This document shows positions 53,963 to 62,538 of a stretch of 64,000 bases of DNA, in pieces. The position numbers and the translations under genes are program-made. This DNA is from CAMCXT01 sp040403315 (GTDB lineage: Bacteria > Bacteroidota > Bacteroidia > M30B66): NCBI GenBank assembly GCA_040403315.1, contig JBBAKX010000001.1:1-64000 (forward strand), written 5' to 3'. Each line of letters starts with the position of its first letter. Position 1 is the first letter of the stretch. Below the pieces are notes generated by a model that worked only from the letters and a program-made list of their open reading frames with translations, ran no database searches and had not been told where the DNA came from.

Positions 53963-53985
53963 GTCGCGACTTTAGTCCGTGGCTT
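53963..53985. repeat. Imperfect member of the GGACT-AAGTCC palindrome family
   Basis: On the minus strand it reads GCCACGGACTAAAGTCGCGAC. The GACTAAAGTC centre is palindromic but the outer bases no longer pair fully (CGGACT versus AGTCGCG). It is the fourth and most decayed site of the family, located between gltA and DUF4271. Confidence 0.55.
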
Positions 53986-54003
53986 ATGCAGCTCAAATCT
54001 TAC

Positions 54004-54011
54004 TACATTTG
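54004..54011 (+). promoter_or_regulatory. Candidate -7 box abutting the DUF4271 gene
   Basis: TACATTTG matches TAnnTTTG and ends five bases before ATG 54017. Like lepA and ctaA, the gene would have a very short leader, unless the ATG at 54023 is used. Confidence 0.45.
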
Positions 54012-54016
54012 CCGCT

Positions 54017-54886
54017 ATGCTTATGCGGAACGAGACGTTTCAGGATTCCTTACAACCAGTTATCACTGCGAATGCTGCTTCAGACAGTTTAGTATTGATA
54101 GATAGTTCGACGGCTAAACAAAGCACTTTTCAATCTTCAAAACCCAAACTTGAAACTACAGTTGAAGAGCCAGAAATTCTGCCTAACTTCTTTTATACCA
54201 GCTTTACAAAAGAACTCCGACCGCGGTTAAGAAAAACAGACGCTGAGGGTTGGATTTTGCCGCTATTGCTCTGTGCTTTTTTTCTGGCAGCCATAGTCAA
54301 TACATTATTTCCTAAAACCATCAGAAATATTCTGATGAACTTTCTCAAACGAGACTCATTTAGGAAAATTCGTGAAGAAGAAAACTTACTTTATCGCCGC
54401 ACATTGGCTTTGATGCTATTGATCTTCCTAATCGTATCGCCTGTATTTATTTACCAGGTTGCTGGTTACTTTAAACTCAGCACTGCATTTCTGCCCTTCA
54501 TGCCAGCATATTGGCAGTTATTCTTGATTGGGGCTGGGATTTTGGGTTTTAAACTCTTCACGATTCAATTGTTGGGTTATTTTTTCAATTGCACGGTAGA
54601 AGCAGGTCAATACATTACCGGAATTATCATGATGAATTGCTTCTTAGGGGTTCTTTTTATTCCGGTTAGCCTGGGAATCAAGATTTCAGCAAGCGAAATT
54701 TCAGGGTATTTATTGATGGCGGGGCTCGGTCTTTTCGGGCTTTTTTACTTGATTAGTGTATTGATTGGCATCGGCGCTGGAATTCGCAGTGAAGCGCTGT
54801 CGAAGTTTCATTTGATTTTGTACTTTTGCACGCTTGAAACCCTGCCTGTTTTCTTGATCATCAAAACAGTGCGAAACATTTTATAA
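54017..54886 (+). CDS. DUF4271 membrane protein
   Basis: A 289-residue protein. About 80 polar N-terminal residues lead into five or six helices (ILPLLLCAFFLAAIVNTLF, LALMLLIFLIVSPVFIYQV, LFLIGAGILGFKLFTIQLL and others). Family members in Bacteroidota lie just before hemD, as here. The function of DUF4271 is unknown. A second ATG at 54023 is an alternative start. Confidence 0.85.
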   Translation: MLMRNETFQDSLQPVITANAASDSLVLIDSSTAKQSTFQSSKPKLETTVEEPEILPNFFYTSFTKELRPRLRKTDAEGWILPLLLCAFFLAAIVNTLFPKTIRNILMNFLKRDSFRKIREEENLLYRRTLALMLLIFLIVSPVFIYQVAGYFKLSTAFLPFMPAYWQLFLIGAGILGFKLFTIQLLGYFFNCTVEAGQYITGIIMMNCFLGVLFIPVSLGIKISASEISGYLLMAGLGLFGLFYLISVLIGIGAGIRSEALSKFHLILYFCTLETLPVFLIIKTVRNIL

Positions 54887-54897
54887 AGGTGTAACCA

Positions 54898-55704
54898 ATG
54901 AGTTCTGAGAAGAATCCACAAACCGAAGAGAATACCGGAACAAATTCCCGGGAGCAGAAGGTAAAGACCATTTTGGTTACGCAACCTAAACCCGAGACAG
55001 ATAAATCTCCCTATTTCGACCTATCGAAGAAAATGAACGTGAAGATTGATTTTCGTTCTTTTATTCATGTTGAAGGAATTTCTGCCAAAGAGTTTCGTAA
55101 AGAAAAGATCAACATTCTCGAGCACTCTGCGGTGATCCTCACCAGTCGCAATGCTGTAGATAATTTCTTCCGTCTTTGCACAGAGATGCGTGTAGTTGTT
55201 CCTGAATCAATGAAATATTTTTGCATCAGCGAATCAACAGCATTCTATCTGCAAAAATATGTGCAGTACAGAAAACGCAAGATATTCTATGGCAACCAGA
55301 AGTTCATCGAACTAATGGATGTGATCAAGAAAAACAAAACCGAGAAGTTCCTTTTGCTTTGTTCAGATATTCATAAGGATGAAATTCCTGAGATTTTAGA
55401 TGAACACAAAATCAACTACACCAAAGCAGTTATTTACCGCACCGTTTGCAGCGATCTTTCCGACCTGTCGGATGTGAAGTACGATATGTTGGTGTTCTTC
55501 TCTCCATCGGGCATTAAGAGTTTGTACCAGAATTTTCCTGATTTCAAGCAAAACAATACACGCATTGCAGCATTTGGTCCAACCACTGCTGCAGCGGTTC
55601 ACGAAGCAGAACTCATCCTCGATATACATGCGCCACAACCGCAAGCTCCATCGATGACTATGGCGATTGAACAGTATTTGAAATTGGTGAACAAAGGCCG
55701 GTAA
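54898..55704 (+). CDS. hemD: Uroporphyrinogen-III synthase
   Basis: A 268-residue enzyme that closes hydroxymethylbilane to uroporphyrinogen III in heme synthesis. After a polar 25-residue extension, TILVTQPKPETDKSPYFDL begins the first domain. Later AVILTSRNAVDNFF, YFCISESTAFYL and LVFFSPSGIKSLYQNFP, IAAFGPTTAAAVHEA are typical HemD strings. Eleven bases follow the DUF4271 stop, and rnpA starts eight bases after its own stop, a compact operon. Confidence 0.9.
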   Translation: MSSEKNPQTEENTGTNSREQKVKTILVTQPKPETDKSPYFDLSKKMNVKIDFRSFIHVEGISAKEFRKEKINILEHSAVILTSRNAVDNFFRLCTEMRVVVPESMKYFCISESTAFYLQKYVQYRKRKIFYGNQKFIELMDVIKKNKTEKFLLLCSDIHKDEIPEILDEHKINYTKAVIYRTVCSDLSDLSDVKYDMLVFFSPSGIKSLYQNFPDFKQNNTRIAAFGPTTAAAVHEAELILDIHAPQPQAPSMTMAIEQYLKLVNKGR

Positions 55705-55712
55705 ACCGGACA

Positions 55713-56105
55713 ATGTACAGTTTACCGAAATCCGAAATCCTTCGTGGTAAAACGTCGCTCGACAAATTGTTTGGCGAAGCACAGCGTATGTCGGAATTTC
55801 CATTTCGGGTGTTTTATAAAATCAATCCGGCCGCAGAAGGAGTATCTGCCTTACGATTTGGCATTGTTGTACCCAAAAGAGTTTCTAAACTCGCACACGA
55901 AAGAAACAGAATCAAACGAATTGTTCGTGAAGGTTATCGGCTCAATCGACATCCATTTGTTGCCACGTTGGAAAGTCAAAGCAAGCAAGCCGATTTTTTT
56001 CTAGTTTACACAGGTAAGATCAAGCCCAATAGCGCAAAGATTCACAATAAAATAATCCTAATTTTACAGCGTTTAACGCAATATCATGAGACAACTGCCG
56101 AGTAA
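55713..56105 (+). CDS. rnpA: Ribonuclease P protein component
   Basis: A 130-residue basic protein. LRGKTSLDKLFGEAQRM, then RFGIVVPKRVSKLAHERNRIKRIVREGYR, which is read here as RFGIVVPKRVS and RNRIKRIVREGYR, the RNR signature of RnpA. It aids the RNA subunit in tRNA 5' maturation. The usual neighbour yidD overlaps it by 20 bases. No rpmH (L34) is visible upstream, in contrast to many other phyla. Confidence 0.93.
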   Translation: MYSLPKSEILRGKTSLDKLFGEAQRMSEFPFRVFYKINPAAEGVSALRFGIVVPKRVSKLAHERNRIKRIVREGYRLNRHPFVATLESQSKQADFFLVYTGKIKPNSAKIHNKIILILQRLTQYHETTAE

Positions 56106-56307
56106 ACTGGTGATTTTAATTTTCACCATTTACCAACGCATCATCTCGCCAATAATGCCCAATGCATGCAGGTTTCACCCAACTTGTTCTGCATATGGAA
56201 TCGAGGCGGTGAAAAAATACGGCGCCATCAAAGGCAGTTGGCTCGCAATAAAAAGGATCGGCCGATGTTCTCCCTGGGGAGGACACGGAATTGATCCCGT
56301 ACCTTGA
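56086..56307 (+). CDS. yidD: Membrane protein insertion efficiency factor YidD
   Basis: A 73-residue protein with a short amphipathic N-terminus (VILIFTIYQRIISPIMP) and the CRFHPTCSAYGIEA motif, then RCSPWGGHGIDPVP. These features define YidD, which helps YidC insert inner-membrane proteins. It starts within the end of rnpA, so translation is coupled. Confidence 0.95.
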   Translation: MRQLPSKLVILIFTIYQRIISPIMPNACRFHPTCSAYGIEAVKKYGAIKGSWLAIKRIGRCSPWGGHGIDPVP

Positions 56308-56333
56308 CCAAAACGACTTTACAGCTTTTTGCT

Positions 56334-58016
56334 ATGCGTAAGAAATTCAGATTGTATGCAGCCCTTGTGCTGATTTCCATTACTGCAGTTGCCGGCTTAA
56401 GTTTCCGCGACGACTATTTCGAAATTTCGAAAAATCTCGACATTTTCGCTACCATGTTTAGAGAAGTTAACCTCTATTATGTAGATGAAATTAAGCCCAC
56501 CGATTTGATGAAAACCGGTATTGATGCCATGTTGGAGTCGCTCGATCCGTACACTAATTATATTCCTGAAGACGATATTGAAGACGCGCGATTCATGACA
56601 ACCGGACAATACGGTGGAATCGGTGCGCTGATCCGAACGAAGGATGATTATGTTGTGATTGCTGAGCCATACGAAAATGCTCCAGCAGCTAAAGCAGGCT
56701 TGATGGCGGGCGATGTTGTGCTGGAAGTGGAAGGAAAATCGACCAAAGGGAAAACCACTTCCGATGTGGTGAAAATCCTCAAAGGCACGCCCAACACACC
56801 AGTAAAAATTACTATCCAACGGCCAGGCGAAGAAAAACCGATCGAGAAAACCATCATCCGCGAGGAAATTAAGGTGAAAAATGTGCCTTACTTCGGAATG
56901 GTAGATGATAAAATTGGAATGATCAAGCTTACCGGTTTCACCGAAGATGCAGGCAGAGAAGTGAAAGATGCGCTCGTTAAACTAAAGGAAAATCCAAATC
57001 TCGAAGGAGTAATCCTCGATTTGCGCGGAAATCCTGGAGGGCTTCTGCGTGAGGCGATCAACATCGTAAACGTATTTGTTGAAAAAGGTCTCGATATCGT
57101 ATCCACCAAGGGCAAAGTAAAAGAGTGGGACAAAACCTACAAATCGCTCAATAATCCTGCAGATCTTAATATTCCATTGGCGATTTTAGTGAACCGATCA
57201 TCTGCATCGGCAGCCGAAATTGTAAGTGGATCACTTCAAGATCTTGATCGTGGCGTAGTGATAGGTCAACGTTCTTTCGGAAAAGGATTGGTGCAAACCT
57301 CTCGCCCACTTACCTACAACACCCAAATCAAAATAACAACTTCTAAATACTACATCCCAAGCGGACGTTGCATTCAAGCGAAAGATTATTCGCATCGAAA
57401 CGATGATGGCTCGGTTGGTTCTGTTCCTGATTCGTTGATTCGTGAATTCAAAACAAAAAATGGTCGTAAGGTATATGATGGTGGCGGAGTAAATCCTGAT
57501 GTTAGCCTAACAATGAAAGAATATGCGCCTATAACACGGGCCATTGCTGGAGAGAATTTTCTATTCGATTTCGCAACGCAATACAGAATAAAAAATCCAA
57601 CACTTTCTGGTGCCAAAGACTTTAAAGTAAGCGAAACACTCTTCAATGAATTTGTAGAGTACATCGGCGAAAAAGAAATTAAGTACGAAACTGAAAGCGA
57701 AGAATTACTAAAGAAACTCAAAACTGCTGCTGAAAAAGAGAAGTATTTCAGTGCATTTGAGAAAGAATACAATGCGTTGAAGGAAAAAATGATACGTGAT
57801 AAAAAAGCCGATATGGTTAAAGCGCGCGAAGAGATTTCTGATTTGCTTGCCGACGAAATTGTGAGCCGCTATTTCTATCAACGCGGTCGCATCGAAAATT
57901 CATTTAACACAGATGCCGAAATCACAAGGGCTGTGCAAATTCTGAAAGACAAAACATTTTACAACGACGTAATTACCGGGAAATACGTTGAAGAAGTGAA
58001 AAAGAAAGGCAAGTAA
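56334..58016 (+). CDS. S41 family C-terminal processing peptidase (second copy)
   Basis: The ATG at 56334 gives 560 residues, beginning MRKKFRLYAALVLISI as a signal anchor; upstream TTG 56304 would overlap yidD. A PDZ domain (AGLMAGDVVLEVEGKS) and the S41 core follow, with LDLRGNPGGLL, Ser in NRSSASAAEIVSGS and Lys in QRSFGKGLVQ. The C-terminal 150 residues are helical and charged. It resembles the protein at 29191-30840 in domain order, and both have active-site residues. In Bacteroidota an S41 gene after yidD is a recurring arrangement. Confidence 0.93.
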   Translation: MRKKFRLYAALVLISITAVAGLSFRDDYFEISKNLDIFATMFREVNLYYVDEIKPTDLMKTGIDAMLESLDPYTNYIPEDDIEDARFMTTGQYGGIGALIRTKDDYVVIAEPYENAPAAKAGLMAGDVVLEVEGKSTKGKTTSDVVKILKGTPNTPVKITIQRPGEEKPIEKTIIREEIKVKNVPYFGMVDDKIGMIKLTGFTEDAGREVKDALVKLKENPNLEGVILDLRGNPGGLLREAINIVNVFVEKGLDIVSTKGKVKEWDKTYKSLNNPADLNIPLAILVNRSSASAAEIVSGSLQDLDRGVVIGQRSFGKGLVQTSRPLTYNTQIKITTSKYYIPSGRCIQAKDYSHRNDDGSVGSVPDSLIREFKTKNGRKVYDGGGVNPDVSLTMKEYAPITRAIAGENFLFDFATQYRIKNPTLSGAKDFKVSETLFNEFVEYIGEKEIKYETESEELLKKLKTAAEKEKYFSAFEKEYNALKEKMIRDKKADMVKAREEISDLLADEIVSRYFYQRGRIENSFNTDAEITRAVQILKDKTFYNDVITGKYVEEVKKKGK

Positions 58017-58079
58017 GCTGCTTTTTCAAAAACAAAGGCTTGTCTTCAGCGACTTACAGAACTGTTAGAAACGTATTGA

Positions 58080-58661
58080 TTAGATCTTCGATTTGATGGC
58101 ATCTTCTAAAGGCGAAATCGCGGGACCATAAACTCCAATCAGCTCTCCTTGCTCATTGATCAAATATTTGGTGAAATTCCAAACTGGCGCTTGGTCGTTC
58201 CATCCATTGCTTTTAGCATCAGATAGCCATTTGAAAACAGGATTCTGATCGCCCTTTTTCACCACAACCGATTTTTTGGCCAAAGGAAATGTAACACCAT
58301 AATTTAGCTGACAAAATGCTGCAATGTCCTTGTCTCCAGCTTTTTCCTGTGCTTGAAAATCGTTTGCAGGAAAACCAATAACCACCAATTTTTCTGGCAT
58401 TTCTATTTGCAACTGCTGCAATTCGGCATATTGTCCAGTGTAACCGCAGTCGGAAGCTGTATTCACCAGTAAAACTTTTTTCCCTTTGTACTTGCTCAGC
58501 TGAATATCGCTGCCTGTGTTTAGATGCACAAGAATATCCTCAACAGGCTGAATGGCGTGCGATTGAGCAGGCTTTTCTAAAACAATACCGTTTCCAGTTT
58601 TGCGAGAATTTTTAGCGATAAATGGATACAGTTTTTTGAGAATAATCTGGCGTAGTGTCAT
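58080..58661 (-). CDS. Glutathione peroxidase-like thiol peroxidase
   Basis: A 193-residue protein of the GPx fold that reduces peroxides with thiols. The peroxidatic Cys is in VNTASDCGYTGQYAEL. The next family motif reads GFPANDFQAQE (usual form FPCNQFGGQE, here with Ala instead of the resolving-like Cys). WNFTKYLINEQGE holds the conserved Trp-Asn. There is no selenocysteine. The first 30 residues are a polar and basic extension. It is followed upstream by the Cys-rich mini-ORF on the same strand. Confidence 0.9.
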   Translation of the reverse strand: MTLRQIILKKLYPFIAKNSRKTGNGIVLEKPAQSHAIQPVEDILVHLNTGSDIQLSKYKGKKVLLVNTASDCGYTGQYAELQQLQIEMPEKLVVIGFPANDFQAQEKAGDKDIAAFCQLNYGVTFPLAKKSVVVKKGDQNPVFKWLSDAKSNGWNDQAPVWNFTKYLINEQGELIGVYGPAISPLEDAIKSKI

Positions 58662-58702
58662 AAAAAACTAACAAAGTTCAACCTGAATGGTTGGTAGAAT
58701 AA

Positions 58703-58867
58703 TTATTTTGGGCAACCGCCACATCGTCGGCCATGCTTATATTTCTTGCAGCATTTCTTTTTCTTCTGCTTATCGATTGCTTCAGAACAAGCACACAACA
58801 AGCGACACATTGCCTGTGGAAAGACATTTACATCATTTTGCTCCTTATCTTCGGCGTTGATTAGCAT
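58703..58867 (-). CDS. 54-residue Cys-rich hypothetical protein
   Basis: An ORF from ATG 58867 to TAA 58703, in the 256-base space between the GPx and EEP genes. The sequence has seven or eight Cys in the second half: AMCRLLCACSEA, then KKKKCCKKYKHGRRCGGCPK at the end. The dense KKKCCKKYK...CGGCPK pattern looks like a metal-binding or thiol-rich mini-protein. I have an impression that similar short Lys/Cys tails are annotated in other Bacteroidota, but cannot confirm. A shorter form could begin at the inner ATG. Coding status is plausible, not proven. Confidence 0.5.
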   Translation of the reverse strand: MLINAEDKEQNDVNVFPQAMCRLLCACSEAIDKQKKKKCCKKYKHGRRCGGCPK

Positions 58868-58917
58868 TCGCCAACGGTAGCGAAGATTTGTTATTTGGAA
58901 TCGTTCTACACAAGAAA

Positions 58918-59991
58918 TTATTTCAACTTAAATTTCAAGACAACCGGTTGGTGATCAGACCATCTAAATTGCATGTCGATGCCTCTAATTTCAAGAATTT
59001 CCAAATTGGGCGAAGTCATGTAATAATCGATCAAAGTGGTATAAGTTGTAGCAGGATCAAAAACTTTGTCGTTGCTGCGATTGGTCGCCAAGGTGCTGTC
59101 GAAGCTCACAGTAAAATCTTTGGCAATTTGATCCACACTTAACGATTGAGGCGTATATCCATCAGGCATTTGTTTGTTAAAGTGTTTCGAATTGAATCCT
59201 GGAGGTACTTGATTCCAATCGCCGCCCATCACCACGTAATTACCTTTGGCCGACTCTGCTTCGTAACGCTTTTTCATGAATGCCATTTCGAGTTTTTTGA
59301 TCGCACCAGTTGCATCATATGCTGTGTTGTGCGTGTTTACGACAATGAGCTCCTTCCCTCCGGGGATAGTGAAACGCTGCTCAAGTGCACAACGGTCGAG
59401 CATATACAATTTTGTAGGCCAATCGAACCCGCCTGGATATTGCACACGAACGCTGGAAGATGGTTTGAATCGCGAGTAGCTAACCAATCCGCCATAGGCT
59501 TTACCATAAGGTGTATAAGGAAATCCGAATGGAACTGGAACAAATTTCACATCATAATTGAGCGCAAATGTGGAATTGAAACCTGCAAGTTCTTTTTGAA
59601 TAACAGCTACTTGATCAATGTTATAGCTTCTTTTGGAATTCTGATCTACTTCTTGCAACAACATAAAATCAACCGAATCCTTCATCGATTGGGCAAAGAG
59701 AGCGATTGCCTTCAAGTATTTAGCTGCTTGGTCTTCTGTCGAACGTACCATTTTGCCACCATCGTTAAAGAAATCCATTTCTGCTCCGAGGCCGGCATAG
59801 CCAACATTCCAAATCATTACAGTGAAAGTATCGCCCTTCATCGCTTGGCCATTGCCTTTGGTTTCTAATTGCTCAATAGACTCTGGTTCAGGAGCATAAT
59901 CGGTTACCGTTGAAAAAACCAACAGTCCACCAAAGAGCAACAAAAACAACAGAATAACACCAAAAACAATTTTAACGATGCGCTTTACCAT
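58918..59991 (-). CDS. Membrane-anchored endonuclease/exonuclease/phosphatase family protein
   Basis: A 357-residue protein. An N-terminal helix (IVFGVILLFLLLFGGLLVF) anchors or exports it. The EEP domain follows with MIWNVGYAG, MLLQEVDQ (Glu metal ligand), VNTHNTAYD, MGGDWNQVP (Asp-x-Asn) and the ending FRWSDHQPVVLKFKL (Asp-His). All key residues of a metal-dependent phosphodiesterase are present. Substrate could be nucleic acid, sphingolipid or inositol phosphate; it cannot be told. It is divergent from the hydrolase gene across 245 bases. Confidence 0.9.
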   Translation of the reverse strand: MVKRIVKIVFGVILLFLLLFGGLLVFSTVTDYAPEPESIEQLETKGNGQAMKGDTFTVMIWNVGYAGLGAEMDFFNDGGKMVRSTEDQAAKYLKAIALFAQSMKDSVDFMLLQEVDQNSKRSYNIDQVAVIQKELAGFNSTFALNYDVKFVPVPFGFPYTPYGKAYGGLVSYSRFKPSSSVRVQYPGGFDWPTKLYMLDRCALEQRFTIPGGKELIVVNTHNTAYDATGAIKKLEMAFMKKRYEAESAKGNYVVMGGDWNQVPPGFNSKHFNKQMPDGYTPQSLSVDQIAKDFTVSFDSTLATNRSNDKVFDPATTYTTLIDYYMTSPNLEILEIRGIDMQFRWSDHQPVVLKFKLK

Positions 59992-60236
59992 AAAAATTTC
60001 CTTTGGCCAAACCTACGAATTGATCAGGAATCGTTCAGGAAATTTCTTCATTCATGTAAAATGTAATTCTACCATAACACTATATTTTATTCAACTTTTT
60101 AAAATTCTCTAAATGCCTGTATAGGTATACCTTATGTACATTTCTATGCTTTGGCAAAAAATCTAATTCTCGAAAATTAAAATTCGCGGTAAAGTGAAAG
60201 TATCTATTTCTATTTTTACCCAAAGCACAAATCCCC

Positions 60237-61082
60237 ATGCAACACACCAACTTTAGCTGGAGAACAGGTTCTGATCAGTTGAAAATCCATGGACAGGTTT
60301 GGCAGCCATTGCCAGGAACGGATACCATTGCTGTTATAGCTTTGGTTCACGGCATGGGAGAACACAGCGGGCGATACAGAAGATTTGCTGAGTTTTTTGC
60401 CACACATGGAATTGCAATTATAGCTTTCGACCAACGCGGTCATGGTAAATCGGAAGGCAAAAAGGGACACATCACCCATTACAATCAACTACTTGATGGT
60501 ATAGACGAGCTTCTTGAACGCGCCCGTTTACAGTTCAAAGACAAGCCTGTTTTTCTATATGGCCATAGCATGGGTGGAAATTTGGTGCTCAATTACGCGC
60601 TCAAAAAACCCAATACAGTGAAAGGTGTAATTGCCACTGGACCGTGGTTGAAACTGGCATTTGAACCACCCGCTTTTCAGCTAAAACTGGCGCATTTGAT
60701 GCGGAACCTCTATCCTGGTTTTACACAAGGCTCAAAACTAAAAACCGCACATCTTTCGCACGACCCAGAAATCGTGAGGGCCTATGAACGAGACCGTTTG
60801 GTGCACGACAAAATTTCGGCATCGTTCTTCATGAACCTTTATCAGGCTGGACTTTACGCGATGCAACATGCCAATGAGTTGAAAGTGTCTTCGTTGATTA
60901 TGCATGGTGGCGACGATAAAATTACTTCACAACCTGCATCTGAAGAATTTGCACGCAAAGCCAGTGTGGTTGCAGAATACAAACTTTGGGATGGGATGTA
61001 CCATGAAATTCACAATGAACCCGAAAAGGAAGCCGTGCTACATCACGTTGTAGACTGGGTTCAACGCCAAATTATGCGATGA
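60237..61082 (+). CDS. Alpha/beta hydrolase, monoacylglycerol lipase-like
   Basis: A 281-residue serine hydrolase of the lysophospholipase/monoglyceride lipase group. ALVHGMGEHSGRYRRFAEFF marks the oxyanion region, IAFDQRGHGKSEG the next strand, and GHSMGGNLV the nucleophile elbow (Ser at about 120). Asp in MHGGDDKITS and His in DGMYHEIHNEPEK complete the triad. It overlaps the following MFS gene by four bases (ATGA), so both are on one transcript. Confidence 0.92.
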   Translation: MQHTNFSWRTGSDQLKIHGQVWQPLPGTDTIAVIALVHGMGEHSGRYRRFAEFFATHGIAIIAFDQRGHGKSEGKKGHITHYNQLLDGIDELLERARLQFKDKPVFLYGHSMGGNLVLNYALKKPNTVKGVIATGPWLKLAFEPPAFQLKLAHLMRNLYPGFTQGSKLKTAHLSHDPEIVRAYERDRLVHDKISASFFMNLYQAGLYAMQHANELKVSSLIMHGGDDKITSQPASEEFARKASVVAEYKLWDGMYHEIHNEPEKEAVLHHVVDWVQRQIMR

Positions 61083-62368
61083 ATCGAATTTTTGCCAAAG
61101 AAAACAGATCCGCATTGCTGCTGATCACTGTTGCTGCATTGGGCTATTTCGTCGACATCTACGATCTGATCCTTTTTAACGTAGTAAAAAAAGAAAGCCT
61201 TATCAGCCTCGGTTACACTTCAGAAACCGACCTTAAGAATTACGGCTTGCAGCTATTTAATTGGCAAATGGGCGGAATGCTCGTTGGTGGCGTGCTTTGG
61301 GGAATACTCGGAGATAAAAAAGGGCGCCTCAAAGTGCTCTTTGGTTCAATTTTATTGTACTCTGCAGCCAACATGGCCAATGCTTTTGTGGGTGATATTA
61401 CATCATACGCCATGATTCGTTTTATCGCAGGCGTTGGTTTAGCGGGCGAATTAGGCGCAGGAATTACACTAGTTGCCGAGGTCATGAGCAAAGAAACCCG
61501 TGGTTACGGCACTATGATTATAGTAACCTTTGGTGCACTTGGTGCGGTACTAGCGGCAGTAGTTGGAGGCGAAAGTGCGGGGATTTCGAAAATCATCGAA
61601 TCGCTTACCACTGTTCATCTCGAAAATTGGCAAGTTGCATATGTTATTGGTGGCATTCTGGGCCTATTGTTACTTGCTTTGCGCATAGGAACACTTGAAT
61701 CAGACATGTACAAAAAAGTGCACCATGAAGAAGTTAGCCGAGGCGATTTTTTATCTCTGTTTAAAAACAAAACAATCTTTCTCAAGTACCTAAAGTGCAT
61801 ATTGATTGGCTTACCAGTTTGGTACGCTATAGGAATTCTGATTGCTTTGGCCGAAAACTTCGGAGGGTCATTGCTCAATGTAAGCGGTAAGGTTGTTAAT
61901 GGCCAAGCGGTTATGTATGCATACCTTGGTCTATCTGCGGGCGATTTAATCAGCGGCTTGCTTAGTCAAATTCTTAAAAGCCGAAAAAAGGTTGTGATGC
62001 TCTATTTATTCTTTTCGGCAATCGTTATCTGGATGTATTTTGGAACTACGTCGGGCAGAAGCGCTGAATGGTTCTATTTTGTATGCTTTTTAGTGGGTGC
62101 TGGTACTGGCTTCTGGGCCCTATTTGTTACAATTGCTGCTGAACAATTTGGCACCAATATCAGAAGCACAGTAACCACCACTGTTCCAAATTTCGTTCGT
62201 GGAGCGGTGATTCCAATTACAGCAAGTTTCAAAGCATTGGAAGGCTCTTTAGGGACATTGAATGCGGCTGTATCAGTTGGTATTGTTTGTTTATTGCTCT
62301 CTTTTTGGGCAATATGGGGAGTTGAGGAAACTTTTTCGAAGGAACTCAATTACACAGAAACGATGTAA
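61079..62368 (+). CDS. Major facilitator superfamily transporter
   Basis: A 429-residue protein with about twelve transmembrane helices. The loop 2-3 MFS motif reads GILGDKKGRLKVLFG. The sequence AGVGLAGELGAGITLVAEV fits the sugar/organic-acid (metabolite:H+ symporter) branch. The central loop is short and polar (ESDMYKKVHHEEVSRGDF). Start overlaps the hydrolase gene by four bases. Perhaps it imports or exports a substrate or product of the hydrolase; the substrate is unknown. Confidence 0.9.
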   Translation: MNRIFAKENRSALLLITVAALGYFVDIYDLILFNVVKKESLISLGYTSETDLKNYGLQLFNWQMGGMLVGGVLWGILGDKKGRLKVLFGSILLYSAANMANAFVGDITSYAMIRFIAGVGLAGELGAGITLVAEVMSKETRGYGTMIIVTFGALGAVLAAVVGGESAGISKIIESLTTVHLENWQVAYVIGGILGLLLLALRIGTLESDMYKKVHHEEVSRGDFLSLFKNKTIFLKYLKCILIGLPVWYAIGILIALAENFGGSLLNVSGKVVNGQAVMYAYLGLSAGDLISGLLSQILKSRKKVVMLYLFFSAIVIWMYFGTTSGRSAEWFYFVCFLVGAGTGFWALFVTIAAEQFGTNIRSTVTTTVPNFVRGAVIPITASFKALEGSLGTLNAAVSVGIVCLLLSFWAIWGVEETFSKELNYTETM

Positions 62369-62454
62369 ACAGCCTTTCTGAGGTAGATTTCAAAGATTCG
62401 CACTTTGCCAAAAAAACATCTCAACATGAACGATTTCCAACATCAATTTTCCTT

Positions 62455-62462
62455 TACATTTG
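62455..62462 (+). promoter_or_regulatory. Candidate -7 box for the nuo operon
   Basis: TACATTTG matches TAnnTTTG, 77 bases before the nuoA ATG. The spacer between contains GTTAGTTTAATCC-like AT-rich sequence with no hairpin of note. Confidence 0.4.
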
Positions 62463-62538
62463 CACCCAAATTCCCTATCGGGTAAAACAATGAGGATGTG
62501 TTCTTGTTAGTTTAATCCGCAGGAAAAAACGATCGGCT

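Noticed and set aside
59146..59868. 240-residue plus-strand ORF
   Set aside because: Antisense to the endonuclease/exonuclease/phosphatase gene, with Cys/His/Trp-rich composition typical of a shadow.
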